Shown here: in pieces, positions 47,997 to 56,808 of the stretch
Layout: the number at the start of each line of letters is the position of its first letter
Position numbering within the stretch: the stretch's first letter is position 1
From: Pseudomonas sp. GD04091
Lineage (GTDB): Bacteria; Pseudomonadota; Gammaproteobacteria; Pseudomonadales; Pseudomonadaceae
NCBI RefSeq assembly: GCF_029836165.1
Contig: NZ_JAOEBG010000022.1
Coordinates: 1-64,000, forward strand
Direction of reading: 5' to 3'
DNA: 64,000 bases
Made by a program: the position numbers and the translations under genes
Notes under the pieces: model-generated
What the model was told of the DNA's origin: nothing
Seen by the model: only the letters and a program-made list of their open reading frames with translations
Databases searched by the model: none

Positions 47997-48338
47997 TCAT
48001 GCGCCGGGCACGGCATCACTGTCTTCCTGGCGCTGCTTGCAGGTCTTGAAACCCTTGGCGTCGACATGGCCGGTGGCGTCGAAACGCACGTAGTAGGGCT
48101 GCTGGTGGCCGTCGCGGTTGAGGATGTAGTCGTTGCAGGTGCCGCCGTGGGGCAGGTCGACGGCATTCGACGGACGGCCACCGATGGCGATGACTTTCTG
48201 CATGGTCATGCCATGTTCCACCTGCTTGACCAGCGGTTCGTCGCGGTAGGTGACGTAGTCCACCGGGTTTTCCGGGCGACTGCCACAGGCGGCGAGGGTG
48301 GCGCTTGCCAGAAGGATGGCCAGGGTCTGCTTGTACAT
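47997..48338 (-). CDS. osmE: Osmotically inducible lipoprotein OsmE
   Basis: A 113-residue lipoprotein with an N-terminal signal and lipobox (LAAC near residue 18), followed by an SmpA/OmlA-like domain: VEHGMTMQKVIAIGGRPSNA, GTCNDYILNRDG and FDATGHVDAKGFKTC match E. coli OsmE closely. Located in the outer or inner membrane facing the periplasm; induced by osmotic stress in relatives. Upstream lies a GAACTC-N17-TCCAA element resembling an AlgU/sigma-22 promoter. Confidence 0.9.
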   Translation of the reverse strand: MYKQTLAILLASATLAACGSRPENPVDYVTYRDEPLVKQVEHGMTMQKVIAIGGRPSNAVDLPHGGTCNDYILNRDGHQQPYYVRFDATGHVDAKGFKTCKQRQEDSDAVPGA

Positions 48339-48369
48339 GGTCCCGCTCCTTGCTCAGGGTCTGTTCTGC

Positions 48370-48397
48370 TTGGAACCGCACGGCGCGCCGGGAGTTC
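48370..48397 (-). promoter_or_regulatory. Candidate AlgU (sigma-22) promoter of osmE
   Basis: On the minus strand GAACTC (48397-48392) and TCCAA (48374-48370) with a 17-base spacer approximate GAACTT-N16/17-TCTGA. The -35 is good and the -10 poor. Envelope-stress control of osmE is known in pseudomonads. Confidence 0.35.
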
Positions 48398-48461
48398 GAT
48401 TGCGAATGTCGTCGGCGGCGCTGTAGTGTTGGCCGGTCGTCCACGGAAGAGGGCAGGGGTG

Positions 48462-49352
48462 ATGAGTCAGGAACTGGCCACGCGTTATCCACTGGTGCTG
48501 GTGCCGGGCATGCTCGGTTTCGTGCGGGCGCTGCTGTATCCCTACTGGTTCGGTATCGTTCCGGCGTTGCGCCGGGGCGGCGCCCAGGTGTTCCCGGTGC
48601 AGGTTTCGCCGTTGCATTCCAGCGAGGTGCGGGGCGAGCAGTTGCTGTTGATCATCGAAGAGATCTGTCAGCGCACCGGAGCCGAGAAGGTCAACCTGAT
48701 CGGCCATAGCCAGGGCGCGCTCAGCGCCCGCTATGCGGCGGCGAAGCGGCCTGACCGGGTGGCTTCGGTGACGTCGGTGGCCGGCCCCAACCATGGCTCG
48801 GAGCTGGCCGATCATCTCGAACGCACGGCACCTGGCGACTCGCCTCGGGGGCGCATCCTCAAGGCCGTGCTGCATGGCTTCGCTGTGGTGCTGGGTTGGC
48901 TGGAGACCGGCTGGCGCCGCGATCCGCTGCCGATCGACGTGCACGCTTCGCACCAGTCGCTGACCAGTGCCGGGGTGGCACTGTTCAACCAGGCTTATCC
49001 ACAGGGGTTGCCCGAGGTCTGGGGTGGCGAGGGGCCGCCGGAAGTGAACGGGGTGCGCTATTACTCCTGGTCCGGAACCCTGCAACCGGGGCGCACCGAC
49101 CAGGGCCTGAACCGATTCGATGGCAGCAACCGATTTTGCCGGCTGTTTGCCCGCAGCTTTGTCAGGGAGAAGGGGCAATGCGACGGCATGGTCGGGCGCT
49201 TCAGTTCGCACCTGGGTCAGGTGATCGGTGATGACTATCCGCTCGATCACCTGGATATCGTCAACCAGTCGCTGGGCGCGGTGGGCAAGGGGGCTGAACC
49301 GGTGCGGCTGTTCGCCGAGCATGCCGCCCGGCTCAAGGCTGCGGGGCTGTGA
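48462..49352 (+). CDS. Triacylglycerol-lipase-like alpha/beta hydrolase
   Basis: A 296-residue protein of the bacterial family I lipase type: YPLVLVPGMLGF (oxyanion region), nucleophile elbow GHSQGALSARY, GPNHGSELADHLE, and C-terminal catalytic Asp and His in CDGMVGRFSSHLGQVIGDDY plus DHLDIVNQ. It has no recognisable secretion signal and no lipase-chaperone gene beside it, so it may act inside the cell on short-chain esters or polyester monomers. ATG at 48462 is preceded by GGCAGGGG. Confidence 0.82.
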   Translation: MSQELATRYPLVLVPGMLGFVRALLYPYWFGIVPALRRGGAQVFPVQVSPLHSSEVRGEQLLLIIEEICQRTGAEKVNLIGHSQGALSARYAAAKRPDRVASVTSVAGPNHGSELADHLERTAPGDSPRGRILKAVLHGFAVVLGWLETGWRRDPLPIDVHASHQSLTSAGVALFNQAYPQGLPEVWGGEGPPEVNGVRYYSWSGTLQPGRTDQGLNRFDGSNRFCRLFARSFVREKGQCDGMVGRFSSHLGQVIGDDYPLDHLDIVNQSLGAVGKGAEPVRLFAEHAARLKAAGL

Positions 49353-49359
49353 CGAGCCT

Positions 49360-49484
49360 TGGGGCTGCTTTGCAGCCCTTTCGCGACACAAGGCCGCTCC
49401 CACAGGAGCAGTGCTGTCCTTGAGTCATGTGCTTGACCTGTGGGAGCGGCCTTGTGTCGCGAAAGGAGCGCGCAGCGCTCCCCG
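49360..49484. repeat. REP pair between lipase and DMT transporter
   Basis: Arms TTCGCGACACAAGGCCGCTC (from 49380) and GAGCGGCCTTGTGTCGCGAA (to 49463), flanked by GGGCTGC-TTT-GCAGCCC and GGAGCGC-GCA-GCGCTCC hairpins. Tail-to-tail. Confidence 0.85.
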
Positions 49485-49488
49485 GCGG

Positions 49489-50361
49489 TCAACGCCTTAC
49501 CGGCTTGGTCCAACGTTCAGCCAGCAGCACGCCGACCAGTGTCAGAAGGCCGCCAACCAGGTGATAACTGGCCAGCTGCTCATCCAGCACCACCGCAGCG
49601 ATCACCGCCGTGACCACCGGCAGCAGGTTGAAGAACAGCGTGGTGCGGCTCGGCCCCAGGCGGTGCACGGCCTGCATCCACACCAGCGGCGCGACCATCG
49701 AGGCCAGCACGCAGGCATACAGCACCAGGCCGATGTTCCCGGCGTTCAAGCCGGTTTTCGCTGACAGCAGGAACAGCGGCAGCAGCACCAGGATTGCCAC
49801 CAGCACCTGCAGGTACAGCAGTTGCAACGGCGGCAGGCGCAGTTGCCATTTCTTCAGCAGGAAGCTGTACAGCGCGTAGGCGAAGGTCGCCACCAGCATC
49901 ATCAGGTCGCCGCCGTTCAGGCCGTGGTGCAGCAACGTGGCGGGCTGGCCGGCCGAGACCACCTCCAGCACGCCGACGAACGACACCAGCGCGCCCAGCA
50001 GCGCGCCATAGCTCAGGCGTTGGCCGAGCCAGGCGATGGACAGCGCCAGGGCCATCAACGGCATCAGCGAGAGAATGATGCCCATGTTGGTGGCGCTGGT
50101 GATGCCGGCGGCGAAGTACGCCAGGCTCTGGTAGATGGCCATGCCCAGTACGCCCAGCACGAAGACCTTGCCCAGGTGTGGGCGGATCGCCGCGCGGTTG
50201 CGCCAGACCTGCGGCAGCAGGAACGGGGTGAACAGCAGACCGGCCAGCAGCCAGCGATAGAAGCCGATCTCGGCGGGGAAGATGGCATCGGCGGACAGCT
50301 TGGTGACCACCGTGTTGCCGGCCCAGATGAAGATGGCGAGGAGGGGGAAGAGGTAGTTCAT
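49489..50361 (-). CDS. DMT-superfamily (EamA) exporter
   Basis: A 290-residue inner-membrane protein with ten predicted helices in two EamA halves (LFPLLAIFIWAGNTVVTKLS start; second half from HHGLNGGDLMMLVATFAYALYSFLLKKW). EamA proteins export amino acids, metabolites or drugs; the substrate is unknown. Divergent from an AraC-type regulator across a 205-base gap with a REP pair, so regulator and exporter probably form one functional unit. Confidence 0.88.
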   Translation of the reverse strand: MNYLFPLLAIFIWAGNTVVTKLSADAIFPAEIGFYRWLLAGLLFTPFLLPQVWRNRAAIRPHLGKVFVLGVLGMAIYQSLAYFAAGITSATNMGIILSLMPLMALALSIAWLGQRLSYGALLGALVSFVGVLEVVSAGQPATLLHHGLNGGDLMMLVATFAYALYSFLLKKWQLRLPPLQLLYLQVLVAILVLLPLFLLSAKTGLNAGNIGLVLYACVLASMVAPLVWMQAVHRLGPSRTTLFFNLLPVVTAVIAAVVLDEQLASYHLVGGLLTLVGVLLAERWTKPVRR

Positions 50362-50387
50362 GCAACGGGTACTCAAAGTGACAGACT

Positions 50388-50489
50388 GGGGCCGCTTTAC
50401 CGCCTTTCGCGGGCAAGCCCGCCCCCACAGGGATGGCGCCGAGCCTGTGAGAGCGGGCTTGCCCGCGAAAGGCCTGCGCAGCAGGCCCT
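50388..50489. repeat. REP pair between DMT exporter and AraC gene
   Basis: Arms TTTCGCGGGCAAGCCCGCCC (50405-50424) and GAGCGGGCTTGCCCGCGAAA (50451-50470), with short flanking hairpins. Unusual in lying between divergent starts, i.e. inside 5' regions rather than after genes. Confidence 0.85.
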
Positions 50490-50566
50490 GATTGACCGGT
50501 ATTATCGGCTGTCTGTCTGAAACTCTATACTCCAATCCAGACAACCCACCCCGCGAAGCAGACAGC

Positions 50567-51355
50567 ATGACCCGCAAGTACCTCGACATCCCGCAGTTCA
50601 ACCAGCTTCCCGCGCCGGTGTACTTCCGCTACGACGAATTCGGCGCCGACACCCACAGCGCCCCGCACCGTCACCCCTGGGGCCAGCTCAACTACGCCGC
50701 CCACGGCCTGATGCACCTGGACGTCGAGGGCCAGCGTTTCATCTCGCCCCCGCACTACGCCGTCTGGGTACCGCCGGACACCGAGCATGGCTGCTACAAC
50801 CCCCAGGCCATCGTCTACCGCTCGGTCTACCTCGAGCGCAGCCTGTGCGCCGAACTGCCGGCGCAACCCTGCAGTCTGGTGATCAGCGACATCCTCAAGG
50901 CCATCCTCGGCGACTTCGCCCACCGCGACCTGCACATCGCCCAGGACGAGCGCGACCAGCGCCTGGTCCAGGTGCTGGTCGACCAGCTGCACCTGGCGCC
51001 GACCCAGACCTGCTACCTGCCGTTCGCCCGCAGCGACAGCCTGCGCCAGGTCCTCGAGGCGCTGCATGGCGAGCCAGGCGACAACCGCCCCCTCGCCCAC
51101 TGGGCGGCGCAGGTGCATGTCAGCGAACGCACCCTGGCCCGGCAGTTCCTGCGCGAGCTGGGGATGAGTTTCGGCGAATGGCGCCTGCGCCTGCGCTTTC
51201 TGCGGGCGATCGAAGCGCTCGAAGCGGGCACATCGATCCAGGCGATTGCCTTCGACCTTGGCTACAGCAGCGCCTCGGCCTTCATCGCCATGTTCCAGCG
51301 TCAGGCCCACTGCACGCCGGAACAGTACCGGCGCCGGGCGCGCACGGAGATGTAA
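50567..51355 (+). CDS. AraC/XylS-family transcriptional regulator
   Basis: A 262-residue regulator with an N-terminal cupin/AraC-binding domain (HRHPWGQLNYAAHGLMHLDV) and two C-terminal helix-turn-helix motifs (VHVSERTLARQFLRELG and IQAIAFDLGYSSASAFIAMF). The start at MTRKYLDIPQF was chosen over a longer reading lacking homology. Divergent from the EamA exporter, which is its likely target; the effector is unknown. Confidence 0.88.
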   Translation: MTRKYLDIPQFNQLPAPVYFRYDEFGADTHSAPHRHPWGQLNYAAHGLMHLDVEGQRFISPPHYAVWVPPDTEHGCYNPQAIVYRSVYLERSLCAELPAQPCSLVISDILKAILGDFAHRDLHIAQDERDQRLVQVLVDQLHLAPTQTCYLPFARSDSLRQVLEALHGEPGDNRPLAHWAAQVHVSERTLARQFLRELGMSFGEWRLRLRFLRAIEALEAGTSIQAIAFDLGYSSASAFIAMFQRQAHCTPEQYRRRARTEM

Positions 51356-51418
51356 GAAATCTTGTCTACACTGTGCTCGACGAGCGCGCATCGGGCGCGC
51401 AAACAAGGAGACCACTCC

Positions 51419-51703
51419 ATGAAGCTGCTGCACGTACCTCTGCTGGTGTTGGGCATGTTGATCGCCGGGCAAGGATTCGCCGCCACCGCGCAACAGGAAA
51501 AGATGAAAACCTGCAACGCCGACGCCACCGCCAAGGCCCTCAAGGGTGACGAGCGCAAGGCGTTCATGAGCACCTGCCTGAAGAAGGATGTGCCCCAGAC
51601 GCAGCAGGAGAAGATGAAGACCTGCAACGCCGACGCCACCGCCAAGACCCTCAAGGGCGACGAGCGCAAGGCCTTCATGAGCGACTGCCTGAAGAAGAAA
51701 TGA
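51419..51703 (+). CDS. psiF: PsiF-repeat family exported protein
   Basis: A 94-residue secreted protein with a signal peptide (cleavage after GFAA) and two tandem PsiF repeats: QQEKMKTCNADATAKALKGD and QQEKMKTCNADATAKTLKGD, each ending FMS-X-CLKK. E. coli PsiF is induced by phosphate starvation; its role is unknown. AAGGAG supports ATG at 51419. No clear Pho box upstream. Start to stop includes two cysteines per repeat, suggesting disulfides in the periplasm. Confidence 0.88.
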   Translation: MKLLHVPLLVLGMLIAGQGFAATAQQEKMKTCNADATAKALKGDERKAFMSTCLKKDVPQTQQEKMKTCNADATAKTLKGDERKAFMSDCLKKK

Positions 51704-51773
51704 CCTGTGCCTATGCCTCTGCCGTGAACGCTGGCAGACTGCGGGTCCTTCCGCTGTCTGCCGTTGAGGCCGT

Positions 51774-52781
51774 ATGACCTTCACCCCTCGCCAGATCACC
51801 CTCGCCAGCTGGGTCATCGTCATGGCCGGCCTGCTGCTGGCGCTGCCCCTGAAGCTGTTGCCGAGCCTGCTGGCCGGCCTGCTGGTTTACGAGCTGGTCA
51901 ACATGCTCACCCCCAGGCTGCAGCCGCTGATTGCCGGGCAGCGCGCGCGCTGGCTGGCGGTGGCCCTGCTGGGCACGCTGGTGGTGAGCACGCTCACGCT
52001 GCTGATCGCCGGCGCCTTCAGCTTCCTGCTGCACGAAGCCGAGAACCCCGGCGCTTCGCTGGACAAGTTCATGGGCCTGGTCGAGCGCGCCCGTGGCCAG
52101 CTGCCGCCGTTCATCGAAGCCTACCTGCCGGCCAGCGCCGCCGAGTTCAAGGTGGCCATCGGCGACTGGATCAAGAGCCACCTGAGCGATCTGCAACTGG
52201 TCGGCAAAGGCATGGCGCACATGTTCGTGACGCTGCTGATCGGCATGATCCTCGGCGCCATCGTCGCCTTGCAGCGCCTGCCCGACCTGTCCCGGCGCAA
52301 GCCCCTGGCCGCGGCGCTGTTCGAGCGCCTGAGCCTGCTGGTGCAGGCGTTTCGCAACATCGTCTTCGCGCAGATCAAGATCTCGCTGCTCAACACCGTG
52401 TTCACCGGCATCTTTCTCGCCGTGGTGCTGCCACTGTTCGGCGTGCACCTGCCGCTGACCAAGACGCTGATCGTGCTGACGTTCCTGCTTGGGCTGCTGC
52501 CGGTGATCGGCAATCTGATGTCCAACACCCTGATCACCATTGTCGGCTTGTCGCTGTCGATCTGGGTGGCGGCGGCGGCGCTGGGGTACCTGATCGTCAT
52601 CCACAAGGTCGAGTATTTCCTCAACGCGCGGATCGTCGGCGGGCAGATCAGTGCCAAGGCCTGGGAGCTGTTGCTGGCGATGCTGGTGTTCGAGGCGGCG
52701 TTCGGGTTGCCGGGGGTGGTGGCGGGGCCGATCTATTACGCCTACCTGAAGAGTGAGTTGAAGCGGGCGGAGTTGGTCTGA
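51774..52781 (+). CDS. AI-2E-family (PerM/TqsA-like) membrane protein
   Basis: A 335-residue polytopic protein with about seven helices and the AI-2E family C-terminal pattern (LGLLPVIGNLMSNTLITIVG, GYLIVIHKVEYFLNARIVG). Relatives include TqsA, the AI-2 exporter, and sodium/proton antiporters; the substrate cannot be assigned from sequence. It stands alone, closed by a REP pair. Confidence 0.85.
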   Translation: MTFTPRQITLASWVIVMAGLLLALPLKLLPSLLAGLLVYELVNMLTPRLQPLIAGQRARWLAVALLGTLVVSTLTLLIAGAFSFLLHEAENPGASLDKFMGLVERARGQLPPFIEAYLPASAAEFKVAIGDWIKSHLSDLQLVGKGMAHMFVTLLIGMILGAIVALQRLPDLSRRKPLAAALFERLSLLVQAFRNIVFAQIKISLLNTVFTGIFLAVVLPLFGVHLPLTKTLIVLTFLLGLLPVIGNLMSNTLITIVGLSLSIWVAAAALGYLIVIHKVEYFLNARIVGGQISAKAWELLLAMLVFEAAFGLPGVVAGPIYYAYLKSELKRAELV

Positions 52782-52790
52782 CAGATTGCT

Positions 52791-52872
52791 GGGGCCCTTT
52801 CGCGACACAAGGCCGCTCCCACATCTTCTGTGGGAGCGGCCTTGTGTCGCGAAAGGGCCGCAAGGCGGCCCC
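52791..52872. repeat. REP pair after AI-2E-family gene
   Basis: Tight pair: arms CGCGACACAAGGCCGCTCCC (from 52801) and GGGAGCGGCCTTGTGTCGCG (to 52851) separated by only about 11 bases, so one long hairpin is possible. Between convergent genes. Confidence 0.88.
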
Positions 52873-52880
52873 GGGATTGT

Positions 52881-54152
52881 TCAGGCGGCGCCGTAGCGCT
52901 TGCGCGCTTCGATCGCCAGCCCGCTGCCGATGCTGCCGAAGATGTTGCCTTCCACATGCCGCGCATTGGGCAGCATCGCCGCCACGCTGTTGCGCAGCGC
53001 CGGGATACCGCTGGAACCACCGGTGAAGAACACCGTGTCCACCTGCCCCTCGCTGACGCCAGCCTTGGCCAGCAGCTCGGTGACGCTGCCGCGCACCCGC
53101 TGCAGCAACCCGTCGATGGCGTCCTCGAACAGCGCCCGGGTCAGCTCGGCGGCCAGGGCCGGCTCGACCCGGCCCAGGTCGATGCGGCGGCTGTCGCGGT
53201 CGGTCAGCTCGATCTTGCTGGCCTCCACTTCCATCGCCAGCCAGTGCCCGGCGCGCTGCTCGATCAGGTTGAACAGGCGGTCGATGCCGAGGGTGTCCTC
53301 GATGTCGTAGCGCATGTTGCCCAGGGCCAGCTGCGATTTCTGCGCGTACAGGGCGTTGATGGTGTGCCAGGTGGCCAGGTTGAGGTGGTAGCTGGTGGGC
53401 ATCAGCGCACCGCTCTTCATCCGGCTGCCGTAGCCGAACAGCGGCATCACGCCCTGCAGGCTCAACTGCTTGTCGAAGTCGGTTCCGCCGATGTGCACGC
53501 CGCCGGTGGCGAGGATGTCGTCCTGGCGCTCGTCCACCAGATGGCGCTCGGGCGACAGGCGGATCAGGGTGAAGTCCGAGGTACCGCCGCCGATATCGAC
53601 GATCAGCACCAGCTCTTCACGGCTGATGCCCGACTCGTAGTCGAACGCCGCGGCGATCGGCTCGTACTGGAACGACACGTCCTTGAAGCCGATCTTGCGC
53701 GCAACCTCGGCCAGGGTGTCCTCGGCCTCCTGGTCGGCGGCCGGGTCTTCGTCGACGAAGAACACCGGGCGGCCCAGCACCACTTGGTCGAAGTCACGAC
53801 CGGCATCGGCTTCGGCACGCTTTTTCAGCTCGCCGATGAACATGCCCAGCAGGTCCTTGAACGGCAGGGCGCTGCCCAGCACGCTGGTGTCGTGCTTGAT
53901 CAGCTTGGAGCCCAGCAGGCTCTTGAGCGAGCGCATCAGGCGGCCTTCGTAGCCTTCCAGGTATTCGTGCAGGGCCAGGCGGCCATACACCGGTCGACGC
54001 TCCTCGATGTTGAAGAAGACCACCGACGGCAGGGTGATCTTGCCGTCTTCCAGGGCGATCAGCGATTCGACGCCCGGGCGGTGCCAGCCGACCGTGGAGT
54101 TGGAGGTGCCGAAGTCGATGCCGAGGGCGCGGGCCGGGGATACGTCAGACAT
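52881..54152 (-). CDS. yegD: Hsp70-like protein YegD
   Basis: A 423-residue actin-fold ATPase related to DnaK but lacking the substrate-binding domain: phosphate-1 GIDFGTSNSTVGW, phosphate-2 IVDIGGGTSDFTLI, adenosine motif TGGSSGIPALR. The length fits YegD-type stand-alone nucleotide-binding domains. It is divergent from cbpA-cbpM, whose J-domain could act on it, though the two are not proven partners. The chaperone role is by family only. Confidence 0.88.
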   Translation of the reverse strand: MSDVSPARALGIDFGTSNSTVGWHRPGVESLIALEDGKITLPSVVFFNIEERRPVYGRLALHEYLEGYEGRLMRSLKSLLGSKLIKHDTSVLGSALPFKDLLGMFIGELKKRAEADAGRDFDQVVLGRPVFFVDEDPAADQEAEDTLAEVARKIGFKDVSFQYEPIAAAFDYESGISREELVLIVDIGGGTSDFTLIRLSPERHLVDERQDDILATGGVHIGGTDFDKQLSLQGVMPLFGYGSRMKSGALMPTSYHLNLATWHTINALYAQKSQLALGNMRYDIEDTLGIDRLFNLIEQRAGHWLAMEVEASKIELTDRDSRRIDLGRVEPALAAELTRALFEDAIDGLLQRVRGSVTELLAKAGVSEGQVDTVFFTGGSSGIPALRNSVAAMLPNARHVEGNIFGSIGSGLAIEARKRYGAA

Positions 54153-54249
54153 GAGGGAGAGCTTCCGGAGGCAAAACGGCCGCGCAGTTTATGCGAGTCT
54201 GCGGCTAAATCAAGACCGGTCGTCTGCGATAGCGCAACCCCGGATGAAC

Positions 54250-54276
54250 CTTGAAAGGCTATGCTTGACCCCAATC
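54250..54276 (+). promoter_or_regulatory. RpoH (sigma-32) promoter of cbpA
   Basis: CTTGAAA (54250-54256), 12-base spacer, CCCCAATC (54269-54276): close to the heat-shock consensus CTTGAAA-N11-16-CCCCATnT. The start would be about 30 bases upstream of cbpA. Confidence 0.65.
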
Positions 54277-54315
54277 TTCAGTAGCAATACGTACATTCAC
54301 ATCGGTGATCCATAG

Positions 54316-55275
54316 ATGGACTTCAAAGACTATTACAAGATACTCGGCGTCGAGGCGAGCGCGGACGAGAAGGCGATCAAGGCCGCGTACCGCAAGCTCG
54401 CGCGCAAGTATCACCCCGACGTCAGCAAGGAGCGTGACGCCGAGGACAAGTTCAAGGAGGCCAACGAGGCCTACGAAGTGCTCGGCGACAAGGACAAGCG
54501 CGCCGAGTACGACGAGATCCGCAAGTACGGCGGCCAGCATGGCCGGCCGTTCCAGGCGCCGCCTGGCTGGGAGTCGCGCGGCGGCAGTGGCGGCGGCTTC
54601 GAGGGCGGCGATTTTTCCGATTTCTTCAGCTCGATCTTCGGCGCCCGGGGCGGCAACCCCTTCGGTGGCGGCGGTGGCCGGCAGCAACGCAGTGCCGGCA
54701 GGCGAGGGCAGGACGTGGAACTGGAACTGGCGGTCTTCCTCGAAGAGACCCTGAACAAGGAATCCAAGCAGATCAGCTTCCAGGTGCCGCAGACCAACGG
54801 CGCCGGGCAGCGCACCGGGTTCACCACCAAGACCCTGAACGTGAAGATCCCCGCCGGAGTGACCGACGGCGAGCGCATCCGCCTCAAGGGCCAGGGTGCG
54901 CCGGGTGTCGGTGGCGGCGCCAATGGCGACCTGTTCCTGACCATTCGCATGGCACCGCACCCGCTGTTCGATGTCGAAGGTCATGACCTGATCATCACCG
55001 TGCCGCTGGCGCCGTGGGAAGCGGCGCTCGGCGCCAAGGTGGCGGTGCCGACCCTGACCGGCAAGATCAACCTGACCATCCGCCCCGACAGCCAGAGCGG
55101 CCAGCGCCTGCGGGTCAAGGGCATGGGCCTTTTGAACAAGCAGGGCGAGCGCGGCGACCTGTATGCCCAGCTCAAGGTGGTCATGCCCACCCAATCCGAT
55201 GACGCAGTTCGCGCATTGTGGACCCAGCTCTCCGAGAAAGCCGCGTTCAATCCGAGGACTCAATGGAGTAAGTGA
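54316..55275 (+). CDS. cbpA: Curved-DNA-binding J-domain protein CbpA
   Basis: DnaJ-like co-chaperone and nucleoid-associated protein. The 319 residues have a J domain with HPD ([19 protein letters not shown]), a Gly/Phe-rich segment (about 70-130), and two C-terminal beta-sandwich domains, with no zinc finger, as in CbpA. It overlaps the cbpM ribosome site and is behind an RpoH-type promoter. CbpM is its inhibitor in E. coli. Confidence 0.94.
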   Translation: MDFKDYYKILGVEASADEKAIKAAYRKLARKYHPDVSKERDAEDKFKEANEAYEVLGDKDKRAEYDEIRKYGGQHGRPFQAPPGWESRGGSGGGFEGGDFSDFFSSIFGARGGNPFGGGGGRQQRSAGRRGQDVELELAVFLEETLNKESKQISFQVPQTNGAGQRTGFTTKTLNVKIPAGVTDGERIRLKGQGAPGVGGGANGDLFLTIRMAPHPLFDVEGHDLIITVPLAPWEAALGAKVAVPTLTGKINLTIRPDSQSGQRLRVKGMGLLNKQGERGDLYAQLKVVMPTQSDDAVRALWTQLSEKAAFNPRTQWSK

Positions 55276-55277
55276 TC

Positions 55278-55583
55278 ATGAGCAGCACCCTGATCGTTCA
55301 ACTGGACATGCGTACCCTTTGCCAGGAGGCCGATGTATCGGCCGACTGGGTGATCGAGATCGTCGAGCACGGCATCGTTGAACCTTCGGGGCGAACGCCG
55401 GAGGAATGGGTGTTCGATGATCGCGCGCCGGTGACGTTGAAGCGCGCGGTGAAGCTGCATCAGGAGCTGGAGCTGGAGTGGGAAGGGGTGGCGCTGGCGT
55501 TGGAATTGCTGGAAGAGGTGCAGCAGTTGCGCAGCGAGAACAGCATGTTGAAGCAGCGGTTGGGTAGGTTTACCCAGATGTGA
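55278..55583 (+). CDS. cbpM: CbpA modulator CbpM
   Basis: A 101-residue MerR-like protein that binds the CbpA J-domain and blocks its co-chaperone and DNA-binding activities. Conserved TLCQEADVSADWVIEIVEHG and the C-terminal coiled segment LELLEEVQQLRSENSMLKQRL are visible. ATG at 55278 is nine bases after GGAG; a GTG at 55272 overlapping the cbpA stop is a possible alternative. Coupled to cbpA. Confidence 0.92.
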   Translation: MSSTLIVQLDMRTLCQEADVSADWVIEIVEHGIVEPSGRTPEEWVFDDRAPVTLKRAVKLHQELELEWEGVALALELLEEVQQLRSENSMLKQRLGRFTQM

Positions 55584-55604
55584 CGGGTATGACCTGTGAG
55601 AATC

Positions 55605-55710
55605 TGGGGCTGCTGCGCAGCCCTTTCGCGACACAAGGCCGCTCCTACAAGGGATCGCGGTCGTCTGTAGGAGCGGCCTTGTGTCGCGAAAGGGGCGCAA
55701 GGCGCCCCCA
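55605..55710. repeat. REP pair after cbpM
   Basis: Arms TTCGCGACACAAGGCCGCTC (55625-55644) and GAGCGGCCTTGTGTCGCGAA (55671-55690), with GGGGCTGC-TGC-GCAGCCC and GGGGCGC-AAG-GCGCCCC flanking hairpins. Between convergent genes. Confidence 0.85.
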
Positions 55711-55713
55711 GCT

Positions 55714-56247
55714 TCACGAGACTTTCGCGATGACTTTGAAGTACAACGCCGTCGCCCGATAAACCCCGTCCGGGCCGCAGGCATAATCCGGAATCTCCCC
55801 CGCCTTGCTGTACCCCTGCGCCCGATAGAACGCCTCGGCTTCGGACCCGGCCTCGGTATCGAGAAACAGCATCCCCCGCCCGATCCGCCGCGCCTCGGCC
55901 TCCAGCGCCCCCATCAACTGCTGCCCCAGCCCACGCCGCCGCGCATCGCTGTGCACCAGCAGCTTCTGCACCTCGCCGCGGTTCAGCCCGTTGGGCTTCA
56001 GGCACAGCCCCAACTGCACGCTGCCCAGCACCTCCTGCCCCAGGGCAATGACCCAGAGCAGTTGCTCGCCACTGGCCAGCTTTGCCTTCACCTCATCGAA
56101 GTAAGCCTTGGCTTGCTGTTCATCGATTTCGGCAAGAAACCCCACCGAAGCGCCCTGGCGCACCGCATCGAGCAAAAGGGCCACCAGGCCGTCGCGGTAG
56201 TACGCCAGGCCTTCGTGGGTCACGCGGTGCAGTTGGGCGCTGTTCAT
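55714..56247 (-). CDS. GNAT-family N-acetyltransferase
   Basis: A 177-residue acetyltransferase with the acetyl-CoA pyrophosphate motif DARRRGLGQQLM (R-X2-G-X-G/A type) near residue 103 and the C-terminal FYRAQGYSKAGEIPDYA strand. The substrate is unknown. It directly follows the Pat-like acetyltransferase gene (5 bases after it on the same strand), likely one transcript. Confidence 0.85.
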   Translation of the reverse strand: MNSAQLHRVTHEGLAYYRDGLVALLLDAVRQGASVGFLAEIDEQQAKAYFDEVKAKLASGEQLLWVIALGQEVLGSVQLGLCLKPNGLNRGEVQKLLVHSDARRRGLGQQLMGALEAEARRIGRGMLFLDTEAGSEAEAFYRAQGYSKAGEIPDYACGPDGVYRATALYFKVIAKVS

Positions 56248-56252
56248 GGGCT

Positions 56253-56777
56253 TCAGGTCCTTGAAGGGGGAAGGGTATTGTCGTCCAGGTAAAGCTGCAT
56301 GAAGGTCAGGTCCAGCCAGCGGCCGAACTTCACCCCCACCTGCGGCATCTGTCCGGTGATGCTGAAGCCCAGCCGTTCGTGCAGGCGGATCGACGCTGCA
56401 TTGCCACTCTCGATGGCGGCGACCATCACGTGCTTGTCGCAGCCGCGAGCCCGTTCGATCAGCGCCTCCATCAGGACGGGACCCAGGCCCTTGCCGCGCT
56501 GGTCGCCACGGATATAGACCGAATGCTCGACGGTATGCCGAAAACCTTCGAACGGCCGCCAGTCACCGAACGAGGCATAGCCCAGCACGCCACTGTCATC
56601 CACCGCTACCAGGATCGGATAGCCCTGCTGCGCGCGGGCCTCGAACCAGGCCAGGCGATTGGCCAGGTCCACCGGGGTTTCGTTCCAGATCGCCGTGGTG
56701 TTGGCCACGGCGTCGTTGTAGATGTCGAGGATGCCCGGCACGTCGTCGGTCAGGGCGTCGCGGATCTGGTAACTCAT
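56253..56777 (-). CDS. Phosphinothricin/methionine-derivative N-acetyltransferase (Pat/MddA-like)
   Basis: A 174-residue GNAT protein of the Pat family: IYNDAVANTTAIWNETPVDL and the acetyl-CoA loop GDQRGKGLGPVLMEALIERA, then SIRLHERLGFSITGQMPQVG and KFGRWLDLTFMQ. Members acetylate phosphinothricin, methionine sulfoximine or methionine sulfone. The start MSYQIRDALTDD was taken, as a longer reading lacks homology. Upstream lies urtE; downstream is a second GNAT gene. Confidence 0.88.
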   Translation of the reverse strand: MSYQIRDALTDDVPGILDIYNDAVANTTAIWNETPVDLANRLAWFEARAQQGYPILVAVDDSGVLGYASFGDWRPFEGFRHTVEHSVYIRGDQRGKGLGPVLMEALIERARGCDKHVMVAAIESGNAASIRLHERLGFSITGQMPQVGVKFGRWLDLTFMQLYLDDNTLPPSRT

Positions 56778-56808
56778 GACAGCGTCTCGCAAGGGAAGTG
56801 GTTGCAGA

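Noticed and set aside
48066-48461. Longer lipase reading starting at 48066
   Set aside because: The extension is antisense to osmE and its upstream region; homology starts at MSQELATRYPLVLVPG.
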